Positions 1 to 9,700 of a stretch of 64,000 nucleotides of DNA are shown one piece after another. The number at the start of each line of letters is the position of its first letter. Position 1 is the stretch's first letter. The notes beneath the pieces were generated by a model. It saw only the letters and a list, made by a program, of their open reading frames with translations. It was not told where the DNA came from and ran no database searches. Source of the stretch: Procambarus clarkii (lineage: Eukaryota > Arthropoda > Malacostraca > Decapoda > Cambaridae). The DNA lies in NCBI RefSeq assembly GCF_040958095.1, contig NC_091198.1:29664597-29728596 (forward strand), written 5' to 3'. Made by a program: the position numbers and the translations under genes.

Positions 1-889
1 GCAGACAATCTTCAGCAGGGGAAGCAGGCACCACACCAACAGCAGCAGCCGAGGACCGCACAGAAGCCTCCGGCCGTGGATGCACCTCCGCCACCACCGA
101 ACTAGGAACCCCCGAGGTAGGAGCTCCCGTTCCCACAGAGCACACTGGGGAAACAGACGTACCATGTCCCGACCAAACAGGGACCGAGGGAGCACTTGCT
201 GAACCCGCCGCAGGAACTACCCCAGGCACCTCGCCAGGGCGAGAAAACGATGAGGAAGCCCCCCGCGTCTCCAAAGGTGTGAAGTCACCCTCCAAGAAAA
301 CGGAGGGAGCCTCAGCCCGAGGAGCATCACAGCTTGCTGCCACATGGCCCTCAGCACCACACCGGAAACAAGTGCGAGTCTGTCCCTGATGGAATACTCT
401 GAGCGAGAGCCCACGATACAGAAGACGAGACGGTACCGGTGACGTAATCTTCATACCTAGCGTACGAATGCCCGTACGCAGCCCGCTCAGCCGACCTGTA
501 CGCAGATGGTTGAAACGATGAAACTGCACCTCTCCATATTTTCCAAACACAACCCGCAGCTCATCCTCAGAGAACGTCACCGGTACACCATGCACACTCA
601 CGTACTGCACGGCCCCCCAGGGATCCGAAACGGCCACAGACACAGCCGTGTCGGTGACTGGAACCGAGTGGCCGGCCCAACGCGCCACAAACTCCTTGTA
701 CAGCGAGCTCCTGCAGAAGGTCATCGCCACTCGCGTAGGGGAAAGCTTTTCCAGCCCTATCAAATCCTGGACATCCGCTTGAAGCACATCGACGACAGCA
801 ACTTCTACAATCGCCCAGTCCACATCCCCTGAGAAGTCAAGGCACGCTGTGTCCACCCGCCGTACGCGGGACACACCACCAACCCCCAT
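1..889 (-). CDS. Non-LTR retrotransposon ORF1 (CCHC gag-like), truncated by window edge
   Basis: An uninterrupted minus-strand frame runs from an ATG at 887-889 to the window edge, about 296 codons. Its middle reads like an RNA-binding fold of retrotransposon ORF1 proteins (stretch around FSEDELRVVFGKYGEV, minus strand near 530-570). A CCHC zinc knuckle follows (CFRCGAEGHVAASC, near 335-380), then a Ser/Pro/Ala/Val-rich tail. This layout (RRM-like module, CCHC, low-complexity tail) is typical of ORF1 nucleic-acid chaperones of LINEs and of ZCCHC3-like proteins derived from them. The frame is GC-rich, unlike the AT-rich viral element next to it, so it is a separate element. The C-terminus and any ORF2 lie outside the window. 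The start is the first ATG of the open frame; a more upstream start is not excluded. Confidence 0.75.
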   Translation of the reverse strand, partial: MGVGGVSRVRRVDTACLDFSGDVDWAIVEVAVVDVLQADVQDLIGLEKLSPTRVAMTFCRSSLYKEFVARWAGHSVPVTDTAVSVAVSDPWGAVQYVSVHGVPVTFSEDELRVVFGKYGEVQFHRFNHLRTGRLSGLRTGIRTLGMKITSPVPSRLLYRGLSLRVFHQGQTRTCFRCGAEGHVAASCDAPRAEAPSVFLEGDFTPLETRGASSSFSRPGEVPGVVPAAGSASAPSVPVWSGHGTSVSPVCSVGTGAPTSGVPSSVVAEVHPRPEASVRSSAAAVGVVPASPAEDCL

Positions 890-1485
890 ACCACCAGCCG
901 GGCCCTCCGGCCAGCGGGCGCACCACACCACAATCCACACCCGCCTCTACTCAGCACCAGGCGACAACTGGCAGGTCAAACGAGCACGTCCTGGCCCCCT
1001 GGCGGCCAGTGAGCGAATCCCTCCATGAGAATGAGCGCTGGCTGAGAACATCCACTAATAAACAGAGCGTATATCAGATGGTTGCATCAGCTTTGAGAGC
1101 ACAGGATATTCTAAATCCAATGGCTTGTGCATGCTCGACCATCGGCTATGTAGATGGCGCTGAAGTGCAGAGGTGCAGACGTCGATTTACCAATCAGAAG
1201 CGTGCTGGCTGGAAGTGGTGGTTTGGTGATCGAAGAAGGTGGAGAGCGAGTGTCTGATACGTATGCGCTTGGCAGAAACGTATTTTACTCAATACGTACT
1301 ATACGTACTACATACTGCTTGTAGTATCTAGATGTTGTAGATGTACTGAAGTAACATGATGATAGGAAAGAGCAGGCCAAATCTCTCTTGAAGGAGATTA
1401 TCGTAACACAACACTTTTTCATCATTCTTGCAAAATTGACCATATTTAAATGCTTCATCAAAGTGAAGCAGGGCGGCCTCTAAGC
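890..1485. other. Unassigned stretch between LINE ORF1 and viral element
   Basis: This stretch should contain the left boundary of the viral element. A short plus-strand frame (1009-1257, 82 codons) has no recognisable similarity. No terminal inverted repeat or target duplication could be identified by eye. Base composition shifts from GC-rich to AT-rich at about 1260. Confidence 0.4.
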
Positions 1486-1883
1486 TTAGTCTGGAAAATG
1501 ATAGGCAAAATAAACGGCGTAATTCCCACAGAAGTAACTATACAGGGATTGAATCCTTTTCTTCATAATATATAGGGCATAGTCTTGGAAGTAAGACATA
1601 AACTCTTCAAAATATCTTGAATAAGATACTATTGCAGGATTGGCGACTCTGTCTAGTATAGCTATCTTGCTTCTACCTTCATCCTTATTTACATAAAATG
1701 TTATCCAATGCCCCATTTTATTACGAGAACCAGACTCCAGAGTGTTGATTATGAACACCACAGGTCTTTTTTATGTATTTTTGTCAGTATTTTCCTTACG
1801 TCATCAGCTAGTAAACATCCTAGATAGTTTACCTTATCACCTAAATTACTTCTGATAGCCTCATTTATTTCCAAACAATTCAT
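1486..1883 (-). pseudogene. Adenain-like cysteine protease (peptidase C5-like), frameshifted
   Basis: The C-terminal frame (1761-1486) holds the adenovirus-type protease layout: a catalytic-His context GHWITFYV, an Asp in IAILDR, then a Gln (IQSLYS) and the nucleophile-Cys context CGNYAVYF. In this family the enzyme matures capsid and core precursors inside the virion. The N-terminal portion starts at the ATG at 1881-1883, only 9 nt after the capsid gene ends, and lies in another frame. The two frames meet at a run of six A's (minus strand, about 1770-1777), so a one-base homopolymer slip is the likely break. Total span is about 130 codons, short for the family. The His-Asp-Gln-Cys order supports the call; activity is not expected because the frame is broken. 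Confidence 0.8.
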
Positions 1884-1891
1884 ATTAATAT

Positions 1892-3215
1892 TTATCCTCG
1901 CATGTCGCAAATAACGCGACGATCTGCGATAATGTTGATCACACCTGTTGTAGACCCGTAAACTAGAAAGACTTTATTCTAGCCACACCGCGTTTAAATT
2001 CCAAAGCGATCCGCAGATTACCACTTTTTTCAATCGGGATGGTGTCATCTATATCCTCAGGCCAGTATGGTTCCACCATTCACATATTTATCATAAGACA
2101 ATATATTGTCTTTATCGAAGCCTAAGACTTGTAATGCTGTGTAATACAACTTGGCGCAGTTGTGAGGGGAAGTCGCACCCAATATTGACAATATTAGTGC
2201 TATTCTGCGATATTAATACTTTACTAAGCTCGCAGTTTTCCAAATAAAGCGGGTTGCGATTATATGCACCAGACACTGCCTCCATATCAAGGATGATCAT
2301 ATATAAATGTTCAGGTATAACAGTCCCTCACGGCTGGTCCATGGTTATCGAGCGCTGACCTGTGCCCAATATATACGTTTTGTATAAAGTTTTATTAAAA
2401 GTATATGTAATTGGAGAGTTGTTCTGCACCATAGCTTTATTAACGGCTATTAATCCTTCAGGGTACGGCAATACCCGATCCACCCATAGACGTGTAGACT
2501 TGATATTGTATTTTAAATTAGCGTGTTCATTATCGCTGAGTATAAGCCATTTATCGGGTTGAAGTTCGAGCCGCACCCTAATGTCCACATTATCCAAAAC
2601 GCATTCACTAACTGATGTGACATCCAACATTAGTTTAAAACAAGTATTCACGCCAGTCGTTTTCATATCAGTCATCCGTTGCTTCTCCCCAGCCGAGGCA
2701 TTTGTGAAATAACCAGCTTCAATTTTACCAGGATCGACGCGGTTAAAAAACTGTGACAGTTTATCATAGCGGTTAGCCTTACACCCAGAAATCGTAGATA
2801 ATAACTTTACGTACGACCAGAATGAGAATAATGAGCTAGTTTCAACTACTGTTTCGTTCAAATACACAATAGCGGATTTGAATAGAGTTTGCGATAATCC
2901 ATTCACTAAAGAAACGTTTTTAGTATCTCCTAAAGGTGTTGTTCCATCTTTTTCGGTTAGATCAATAGACAACTCCAAAGCTATAGATGATAAATCCACC
3001 AGTTGACCATTCACTCCCTTGATGATGAATTCCAGATAGGTGTCTGTAAACTTATTATTGACCCCAGAACTCACAGGTAATACATCCACCGTTTGTCTGC
3101 TTGCAACTGTTGATTCTACCAATCGAGGGGAAAATACTTTAGGAAAGGCTTCACTAACAGCAGCTGTATAGTGTACTAATGGCACCTGGAGGCCCAGAGC
3201 GTTATATCCGGCCAT
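1892..3215 (-). pseudogene. Major capsid protein, double jelly-roll type, broken
   Basis: The main open frame (3215-2328, 295 codons) begins with an ATG and resembles the F54H12.2-like/adintovirus major capsid family, with long beta-rich segments and a conserved mid-region (TLFKSAIVYLNETVV, FSFWSYVKLL). A TGA at 2328-2330 interrupts it. The same frame then stays open to 2112 with more capsid-like sequence (AYNRNPLYLENCEL). Further C-terminal segments follow in shifted frames down to a TAA at 1892-1894. They include a beta-strand stretch near 1990-2010 and the terminal IIADRRVICDM. Total length of about 440 codons matches a full-size capsid of this group. In such viruses this protein builds the hexon-like capsomers. 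It lies between the PX-like gene and the protease, the expected late-gene neighbourhood. At least one stop and two or three frameshifts make it a pseudogene. Double jelly-roll structure is inferred from family resemblance, not seen. Confidence 0.78.
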
Positions 3216-3253
3216 GTTCGCGCTTTAGACAACACCAACCGAGTGAGAAGAAG

Positions 3254-3661
3254 TTATGACAACACATCATTATATTTCGCTTTAGTAAAACGTTTGATGT
3301 TTACTAATTTTTTGTTTGTTTGTTTATTCTTTTTCTGCACTCTTCCACCTAACATTTGCTTCCCCACTCCTTTCAATGTTTCAACTCCGCGCTTCTTAAG
3401 AGATTGTTTGAAAGTTTGTTTGTCATTATTAATGTCATCTAGTACGTTCTGCCCCAAGCTAAGCGCAGCCAGAGCCAGTGTTCTCATGATAAAGGGCGCT
3501 GCTCGACTCGCTATTCCGCTTAAAAAGGAAAATATTCCTCCTCCACGCGTATAACGTCTACTGCTGTTGAAAATCCGTATATCATCAGTCCCACCACCTC
3601 TAGGAGGGGTTAACAGAATGTATAATTCCTCAACAGAGGGGGGAATAAAGTGGACACGCAT
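3254..3661 (-). CDS. PX-like virion core protein (adenovirus pX/pVI-type)
   Basis: This is an intact 135-codon frame. It has a Gly/Arg-rich cleavage-like segment (RRYTRGGGIFSFLSG, about residues 35-49), then a hydrophobic-amphipathic helix (ASRAAPFIMRTLALAALSLG), then a Lys-rich C-terminus. Small capsid-interior proteins of adintoviruses and adenoviruses (PX/pVI type) share this plan: a GxGG-like protease site, a membrane-active or DNA-binding helix, and a basic tail. The gene sits just upstream of the capsid gene (39 nt from its start), as in related elements. In the family such proteins condense DNA or help membrane penetration; that role is inferred here. It is one of only two genes in this element with no visible lesion. 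Confidence 0.65.
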   Translation of the reverse strand: MRVHFIPPSVEELYILLTPPRGGGTDDIRIFNSSRRYTRGGGIFSFLSGIASRAAPFIMRTLALAALSLGQNVLDDINNDKQTFKQSLKKRGVETLKGVGKQMLGGRVQKKNKQTNKKLVNIKRFTKAKYNDVLS

Positions 3662-3709
3662 TTCTCCGCTTGTTTCAGACGAATGAGGAGTGGCGGGAAA
3701 GCAATTGTG

Positions 3710-4582
3710 TTATATACCTCCTGCAACGGGGCGTACATGCAAGACTGATATGGTGCACCCACGTTCATCATAATGTATTGGGTTACCATCTTGATCCCTA
3801 ATAGTGATGCTGACGCTATCTATCATGTTGGTGTTAAGACGCACATAGAGTTTTTTATTGTTGCTGTTATCTCTTCCATTTAGGGAGATTACATCCAAAA
3901 TATTTACAGACTGGTTTCCATATCTAGTAGAAGAGATTCTATCGCAATAAACACACAGAATATCAACTCCTCCTCTAGGCATTGGCGGGAATAGACATGT
4001 GTTAACTACACTCGAGGCATACTGACGTTTTGCGAATATGTCATATTCTATTTCTGGAACTACGCCCAACACTTTCCCAAAAGCTGTCCCAAATGATAAT
4101 GTAACTCTACTGATGTTTTTATGCCCAGCTGCAGAGCTAATATTCTCCTCACTAATCACAGTAGTGAACTTGTTTCGATTGGAGGAAGAATTACATTTAA
4201 TAAAATGTGTTCCGTATTTAGCTGAAAATTGTTTTAATGACTCCTAAAAAACTCAGTTTAGTATTACTGTATTAATCATGGTATTAATTTCTTTTATAGT
4301 TCCGGCTAAAACATCAGATGATAATAAATGCTTTGAATGCATGTTTCTCCCCTCGCTCACTTTCTCATACGTAACGCCTACACGTATATATGCCTCAGGA
4401 TTATCACGCTTAATAACGTAATGGGAAGTGGGGAGGAGTAATTTTTGTAGACACATTTCATAACTCCTCCTGGGATCTAATTCTAGCTGGTTAAACAATC
4501 GATTTTGGAAAGATGCGGGGATGTTATTGGGGAATAAATGCGTATCTGATACGCTGGTGGCGTATATCACGTGAGTGTCCAT
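3710..4582 (-). pseudogene. Penton-like minor capsid protein, two in-frame stops
   Basis: Two open segments share one frame: 4582-4253 (109 codons) and 4159-3710 (149 codons from its first ATG). Between them lie a TGA at 4253-4255 and a TAG at 4244-4246, two codons apart, with an open stretch after them. The N-terminal part (FPNNIPASFQNRLFNQLELDP) looks like the start of adintovirus penton-type proteins. The C-terminal part has the conserved block VYCDRISSTRYGNQSVNIL and the ending TISVLHVR. Joined length of about 290 codons fits a single jelly-roll penton plus N-terminal arm. In related viruses this protein forms the capsid vertices. Two separate genes is an alternative, but the shared frame and absence of an intergenic signal favour one broken gene. 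Confidence 0.68.
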
Positions 4583-4659
4583 CGCTCTATCTCCTTAGAC
4601 CGCTTTTTGCCGAGTAAAGCTAGTTACGCATTGCATACACATTTATATACACTCAACTG

Positions 4660-5166
4660 TTAATATACGATCCAGGAAGCTTTCCTTTTACTGTGAGGAT
4701 CACTCTTTGCAGTTGCCTTTCTCTTAACAGATGGAGCCTCATACACTTGACTGCTTGCCGTAGTATTACGGAATAAATCTCGTGGTGTAGATGTTAGTGT
4801 GAAAAACAGTTGAGCCATGGGGAGTTTATCCGGTAAAAAAACAGATTTAAGCACAGTCATTTTATGAATAATGTCGTTAATTATATGTATGCCAGATACT
4901 GGAGCCAATACATTTCCATTCAGATCCCAACGAACGATTCCAGTAGCATCATAATGATTTAGCAAGGATCTTGCATATTCAAGATCTCGCACTTTCAATT
5001 TCAAATCTATTAAATGTTTTATGGAAGGGTTGGTATGCAGCTGGGGAGGAGGAGGTGGTTTGACAGTAAGATGGCGAGCAACAGCTTTCACAGTGGGGTA
5101 AGCAGGGCTGTCTGTAGCTTCCCGGTTGTCCACTATTTTACGCGGTACGAGATAATGGGCTTTCAT
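4660..5166 (-). CDS. Adintovirus-type hypothetical late protein
   Basis: This is an intact 168-codon frame of unknown function. An N-terminal region with a PPPPP run is followed by a predicted helical pair (about residues 48-70). Next comes a segment around IVRWDLNGNVLAPVSG and HIINDIIHKM that resembles a conserved 'G-x-V-x-G-S-x-I-x-D-L' stretch seen in hypothetical proteins next to capsid genes in this virus group. The tail is very basic (KRKATAK, SKRKASW), suggesting DNA binding or virion-core location. It lies between the small basic protein (6 nt away) and the penton-like gene. Function is not known; a core-protein role is inference from charge and position. Confidence 0.55.
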   Translation of the reverse strand: MKAHYLVPRKIVDNREATDSPAYPTVKAVARHLTVKPPPPPQLHTNPSIKHLIDLKLKVRDLEYARSLLNHYDATGIVRWDLNGNVLAPVSGIHIINDIIHKMTVLKSVFLPDKLPMAQLFFTLTSTPRDLFRNTTASSQVYEAPSVKRKATAKSDPHSKRKASWIVY

Positions 5167-5171
5167 TTTAC

Positions 5172-5503
5172 TTACTTACTGAACAACCGTGTAATTAAAC
5201 TAGCTGCAATCGGAAAAATAATGGATAAAATACTGCCTCCTCGTTTGCTGGTTAATATCTGTTTCTTAGTTGACACGGAAGGTCTCTTACAGGCTAGTGA
5301 CCAAATAAGCAATTTATATTTTTTCAACTTTTTAACGACCTTGTCAGGCACGGGCAATTTTTGTTTAAAAGTTATTAAAAATTTCTGATAAACTATTTAT
5401 GTGGTTTCTTCAATTTTTCAATCAACTGCTTTCTCGAGGAATACTGAAGTTTTGATAATAGTTGGATCAATTCCTTGTATTTATAAACTAAGGACTTCTT
5501 CAT
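5172..5503 (-). pseudogene. Small basic virion-associated protein, broken
   Basis: The downstream frame (5357-5172, 61 codons) has a basic helical part (VVKKLKKYK), then KRGGSILSIIFPIAASLI, a Lys/Arg-Gly-Gly site followed by a hydrophobic tail. The upstream part begins at the ATG at 5501-5503 in a different frame and ends at a TAG (5393-5395). Together they match the plan of a short conserved protein in adintovirus/Polinton-like elements: charged helical N-terminus, GG site, hydrophobic C-terminus. Its role is unknown; a membrane-active or core peptide released by the viral protease is a plausible inference. The start codon overlaps the stop of the chromodomain gene (TAATG), showing tight packing. 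One stop and one frameshift break it. Confidence 0.55.
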
Positions 5504-5846
5504 TATAAATGTAATATCTCAGCAGCATCAATCCATTGATCGAATGATCGATCATAACCTGCGTACCGAACTTTATACTGGAGTTTGCCAGAGACTCTGC
5601 GTTGTCCCAATACCTTCTCAATATTAAAGGTTTGAGGCAAATGTGTTGGTGTTATTTCTTGTTTATAGAAGCCACCATCAATTTCCTCCTCATTCAGATC
5701 TTTTAGAAAGTATGAAGGGATATGTTGTCTCCGATCAATGCGTGTAAGTGTAAATATCTCTCGGGTGTTCTGCTGCTTAAACCCTTTCTTAAACTTTGAA
5801 ATGTGATCAGATAGAGTGATGCATAATGTATCACCAACACTCCGCG
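5503..5846 (-). pseudogene. Retroviral-type integrase C-terminus with chromodomain (catalytic core missing)
   Basis: An open minus-strand frame without its own ATG runs from about 5846 to a TAA at 5503-5505. Its first part reads like an integrase C-terminal SH3-like domain (SKFKKGF, EIFTLTRID, YFLKDLNEEEI). The last part is a chromodomain (FNIEKVLGQRR, LQYKVRYAGY and FDQWIDAAEI). Maverick/Polinton integrases often end this way; the chromodomain is thought to guide target choice through histone marks. The zinc-binding and DDE catalytic domains expected upstream are absent: the frame abuts the ATPase C-terminus almost directly. The deletion probably removed several hundred codons. The remnant cannot integrate DNA. 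Confidence 0.78.
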
Positions 5847-6502
5847 TAATGTTATAGTAGAGGGAGTGTTCGAGCCCAGATCTACTAGCAAATAGCCGTA
5901 GGGTTGGCTAATAACTTTCTTATATAACTACAAATTTCTTTGAATCCTGTTTCCCAAATATTTGTCGTCCGAGTGTTTCAATTTGTGACAGATCTCGTTA
6001 TTTAACCAATGTGAAATGAGAAGCATTTAAACTAATATTCCTCGAATATTTACCAGGAAAAAATATATTTTGAGTAATCAATATGACGGAAACCATGAAA
6101 TGTCGGCCCCTAGTAAACATGTCTGATACGATTTTTGAATTCGCAGACTGTAAAAAGGTCATCAAAGATTACTAAGATATGCGAGTCATTATCCACTCGC
6201 TCTTCCACAGGATCAATAATGGTTGAATGTTCGATCAATTTCCTCTTAATTTGTGGATCTAATCGTAATTCGAAGTAACCTCCTCCGCGTATAATTATTG
6301 AGGAGAACTTGTGCTGATACTTCCTTACAAGTTTACTGCACAAGTAGGATTTTCCGCTGTTTGAATAACCAGCAATAATAGCACAAGACGGTTCTCGGAA
6401 TATGTCTAGATGTTCCTCACGGATTATATCATAGGAACTGTCCATGTTTAATGCTTCGTTAAGACTGCTAAAAACTAAGGCAATGTGGTGGTATTTATAC
6501 AA
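5840..6502 (-). pseudogene. FtsK/HerA-type genome packaging ATPase (A32-like), broken
   Basis: The N-terminal frame (6502-6110; a second ATG at 6443-6445 fits family starts better) has a Walker A motif GYSNSGKS (residues 26-33 from the second ATG) and a Walker B motif LVIFDDL (residues 91-97). The sequence downstream of the stop at 6110 continues in another frame with TRGRH and SVILITQN, the conserved sensor/arginine region of A32-like packaging ATPases. It then reaches a C-terminal block PYGYLLVDLGSNTP near 5860-5895. So the gene spans about 220 codons, normal for this family, with a frameshift near 6110-6125 and at least one more near 5920-6010. In the virus it would pump DNA into the capsid. 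Its end runs straight into integrase C-terminal sequence. Confidence 0.83.
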
Positions 6503-6593
6503 ACAAAAAATTAGTCATTTACAGGTGTTTGTTCACATATTTTATGTATAGCAACATTTTTAAAACTAATCATAGTTCTTACAGTTCACAAAC

Positions 6594-6671
<78 letters not shown>
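6594..6671. repeat. (AAT)n microsatellite
   Basis: About 26 perfect trinucleotide units lie in the gap between the polymerase and ATPase genes. Minus-strand reading is (ATT)n. It is probably a secondary expansion after integration. Confidence 0.97.
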
Positions 6672-6672
<1 letters not shown>

Positions 6673-6756
6673 TTAAACATCCTATTCATTAGTGTAAATA
6701 GTTCTAGTCATATGGGGCATCTATCTTAATACTAACTAAATTGTACAACATAAAAT

Positions 6757-9700
6757 CTAGTGAGGGTTGAATAGTTTCTGAACTGCAGCATCACGTTTGC
6801 TCCAGGGACGGAATATTGGGTAGAGTCTCTGTGGTTGCTCTACTTCCACTTCCTCCTCCATAAACACTTCTTCCAGCTCCTCCTCTCCCACTTCTACATC
6901 CATCTCATCATCATCATTGTTATTGGGAATATCAGGATGACCATACGCTAGGGACTGTGTGGGGCTTAAAATGTAGCGTTTATCGTCAAATGCTGACAAT
7001 CCTCTGCAGGTACTGCGACATGTACAAATCTTTCCTTGAACGTTGCGTATAGATCTCGACACATACCTGATTGAAGTGTTTGTTTCAAGAGTGTGCTGAA
7101 ACGAGTCGTGTGAGAGTTTCTCTTGTAGATGGTATGGTACGCCCTTACACTTGCAAGTGTGCTCTCCATCATGTGTGGTGAACGAATATGTTTTAGGTCT
7201 GAGAGCAATTAACTGGTTAATAATCTTAGAGCCTATTTCAGACTTGAGCAATCCTAGTTCACCTTCTCGCGCTTTAGAGTAGGATGGACGTGTGTCATTA
7301 AAATTACTAAAATCCATACAGTCGAAGAGAGGAGACTTATTCAACTCTTCAAACACATCCTGACAGTCTAGTTTAATGATGAAAGAGTCTGTGTCTGTAT
7401 ATAAGACTTGCTTTATCCCCATACGCCGGTTTGACAACATCATACCAGAGCTCATAGAGTCGCCTCTTAGCAATTTGAGGTATATGATAGCCCAGATAGG
7501 TAGGAGTGTTGACTAGGAGAGACTTCTGCTGGATAGTACATATCACACGATCCTTACTTAACAAAAGACTCCGCTTGAAGAATGGGTTTCGAGCATGTTT
7601 CAGGAAATGTCTACGATCTGTGACCAAATAGTGTTTGTTCCCATATTTAGATACATCTGTGAGACTCTTTCCATATATAGAGTTTGATACGAGTTTGAAA
7701 GACTTTTTTTTTATCGCGCATTTGGTACTGGCACGTTCACGAACATTGGTTTCAATGAAGTCTTTAAGGTAGCTCTCCTGCTCGAATTCGTAGATGTCGT
7801 GAACTTTAGCTACTTCTAATCCAACGCGGGTGAGCAACTGTAACAAGTCAAGACTAACCAGGTAGTCTTTCTGAGGAAGGTGAGAAGCAATTAATTTAGA
7901 GTTGTTTTTAGGCAGACCGCGACTTTCTTCTGTAAGAATATTCTTACTGTAGGGTGAAATGTGATCCTCAGTAATGCAAGTATGTGAAACAACTAGGGGC
8001 AGTTCATCTGTATACCTAGCTACCTCCGGTCGGACCTGCAGTGTATCACACAACACCCAATACCCCTTGGTCCCGTCACAAGGGATATTCTCCAAGCCTC
8101 GCTCTAGCAGCACGTCACGCTCATTGTGTGTCAGTTTCCGAATCCCCCCACGAGGGAGCAGTTCAGTCATACACGCCCCGTAAAGACTATTAAAATCGAG
8201 GTAAATGACGTAGCTACTATCTTCCCCTAGATCTAAGCCTGTGTGCTGGTTCTCCACATTCGTGTACTGTCTCGTCACACTGGTGAACCCACCTCGGAGA
8301 TTCCGACGAAGTAAATCATATAACAATGGGTCTGACACAACATCAAGTTGAACTTTCAATTTAAGCAAGAATGCATCCCAAGCAAATGAGGGTAAAGAAA
8401 TATAGTGTGAAATGTCTAATTTGTAGAGAAGAAGCATGGTGTCTCGCCAGACTGTGAACACATCAGCTAGCAAACCTGTGTCCACTTTGAGGTAAAGGAG
8501 CAGATACTCCCCTATGTTGCGACATTTAGCCAAATCAAAATTTTTTAAGGCTTGTTTATAATCTTTTTCTGACAACTCTTCGTCTTTTAGTGTATTGTAA
8601 AACTTATCGCGAGAAGGAAGGTGTGGTTCATCCAACACACTCATAGAGGATAAATAATCATAGCAGAATGATTGTTTACCCTTGAGCAGTTTTGGGATGG
8701 CCGCTTTATTTACACCTTTTAACATAGCCAAAGTGAATGTGGTAGGTTTCCCACTATCAATATGATCCTTGGCTATTCTTCCTAGCGAGCCGTTGAGAAG
8801 GGCTAAACTATACAAAAATCTTAAGTTGTTCACATCAACTTTCATAAATTAAAATCCATCCTTAGCTAATATATCTATTTCACTCCCTGGTCTATCTCTC
8901 ATCTCGTTTAGGATTACTCCTAAATTATAGGAAGCATTGTGGGAAAAAGTGTATAGGAACTTGTATGAATTTATACACTGCAAATTACATCTATCACAGT
9001 AAGCTGCTTGATAATTGTGGAATCTTACTGTGTGGTCGTGATGACGGACTTTGATTACATCTTCTCCGTTAAAAGGTTCATCACAGAGTTCACAGGCCGT
9101 TTTTGTCTCAAATATTGCTTGCTGTTGCTGCGACATGTGAAGTTCATAGGATACTAACCCCTTCTTGATTCTAGCCCATGACGCTTCTAGCGTGGTTACA
9201 AAGTGATTGGCTGCATCTTTACCTAAATAAGTATCTTTCTCAACAATATTCATCTGTCTGTCAATGATAATGTACGCATACGCTACTGCGTTGTGACATG
9301 ATTCTATCATTCCCGTAGCGTTCGAGTGGTCTAACATGCACTCAAAGTCATAAAAGCACATGAGACTAGGACCATATCCCCGTCCATAGTTACGGAAAGT
9401 AATCTTCCTCTCTGGTGGGTAAAATTTGATAGTCTGATGTACTTTGCATGTACTTTCATGAGCCTGCATGGGTCCTGGTGGGAGTGATATCAAACAACAA
9501 TGACAAAAGCTGTGATGACTTGGGATGTGATCTGGATTGCTGCGCATATTACGTACATATTGGTTAAAATCCTTAATTAATACTAAGTGTTGAGCTTCCA
9601 ACATCAGCAATGGTATGACATCTGTATATCCTCCTCTTCCCTTCCTAGCTAGTGTAATGTAGTGTCGTTGTCATTGTCGCATAGCATTTTCATCTCTTTC

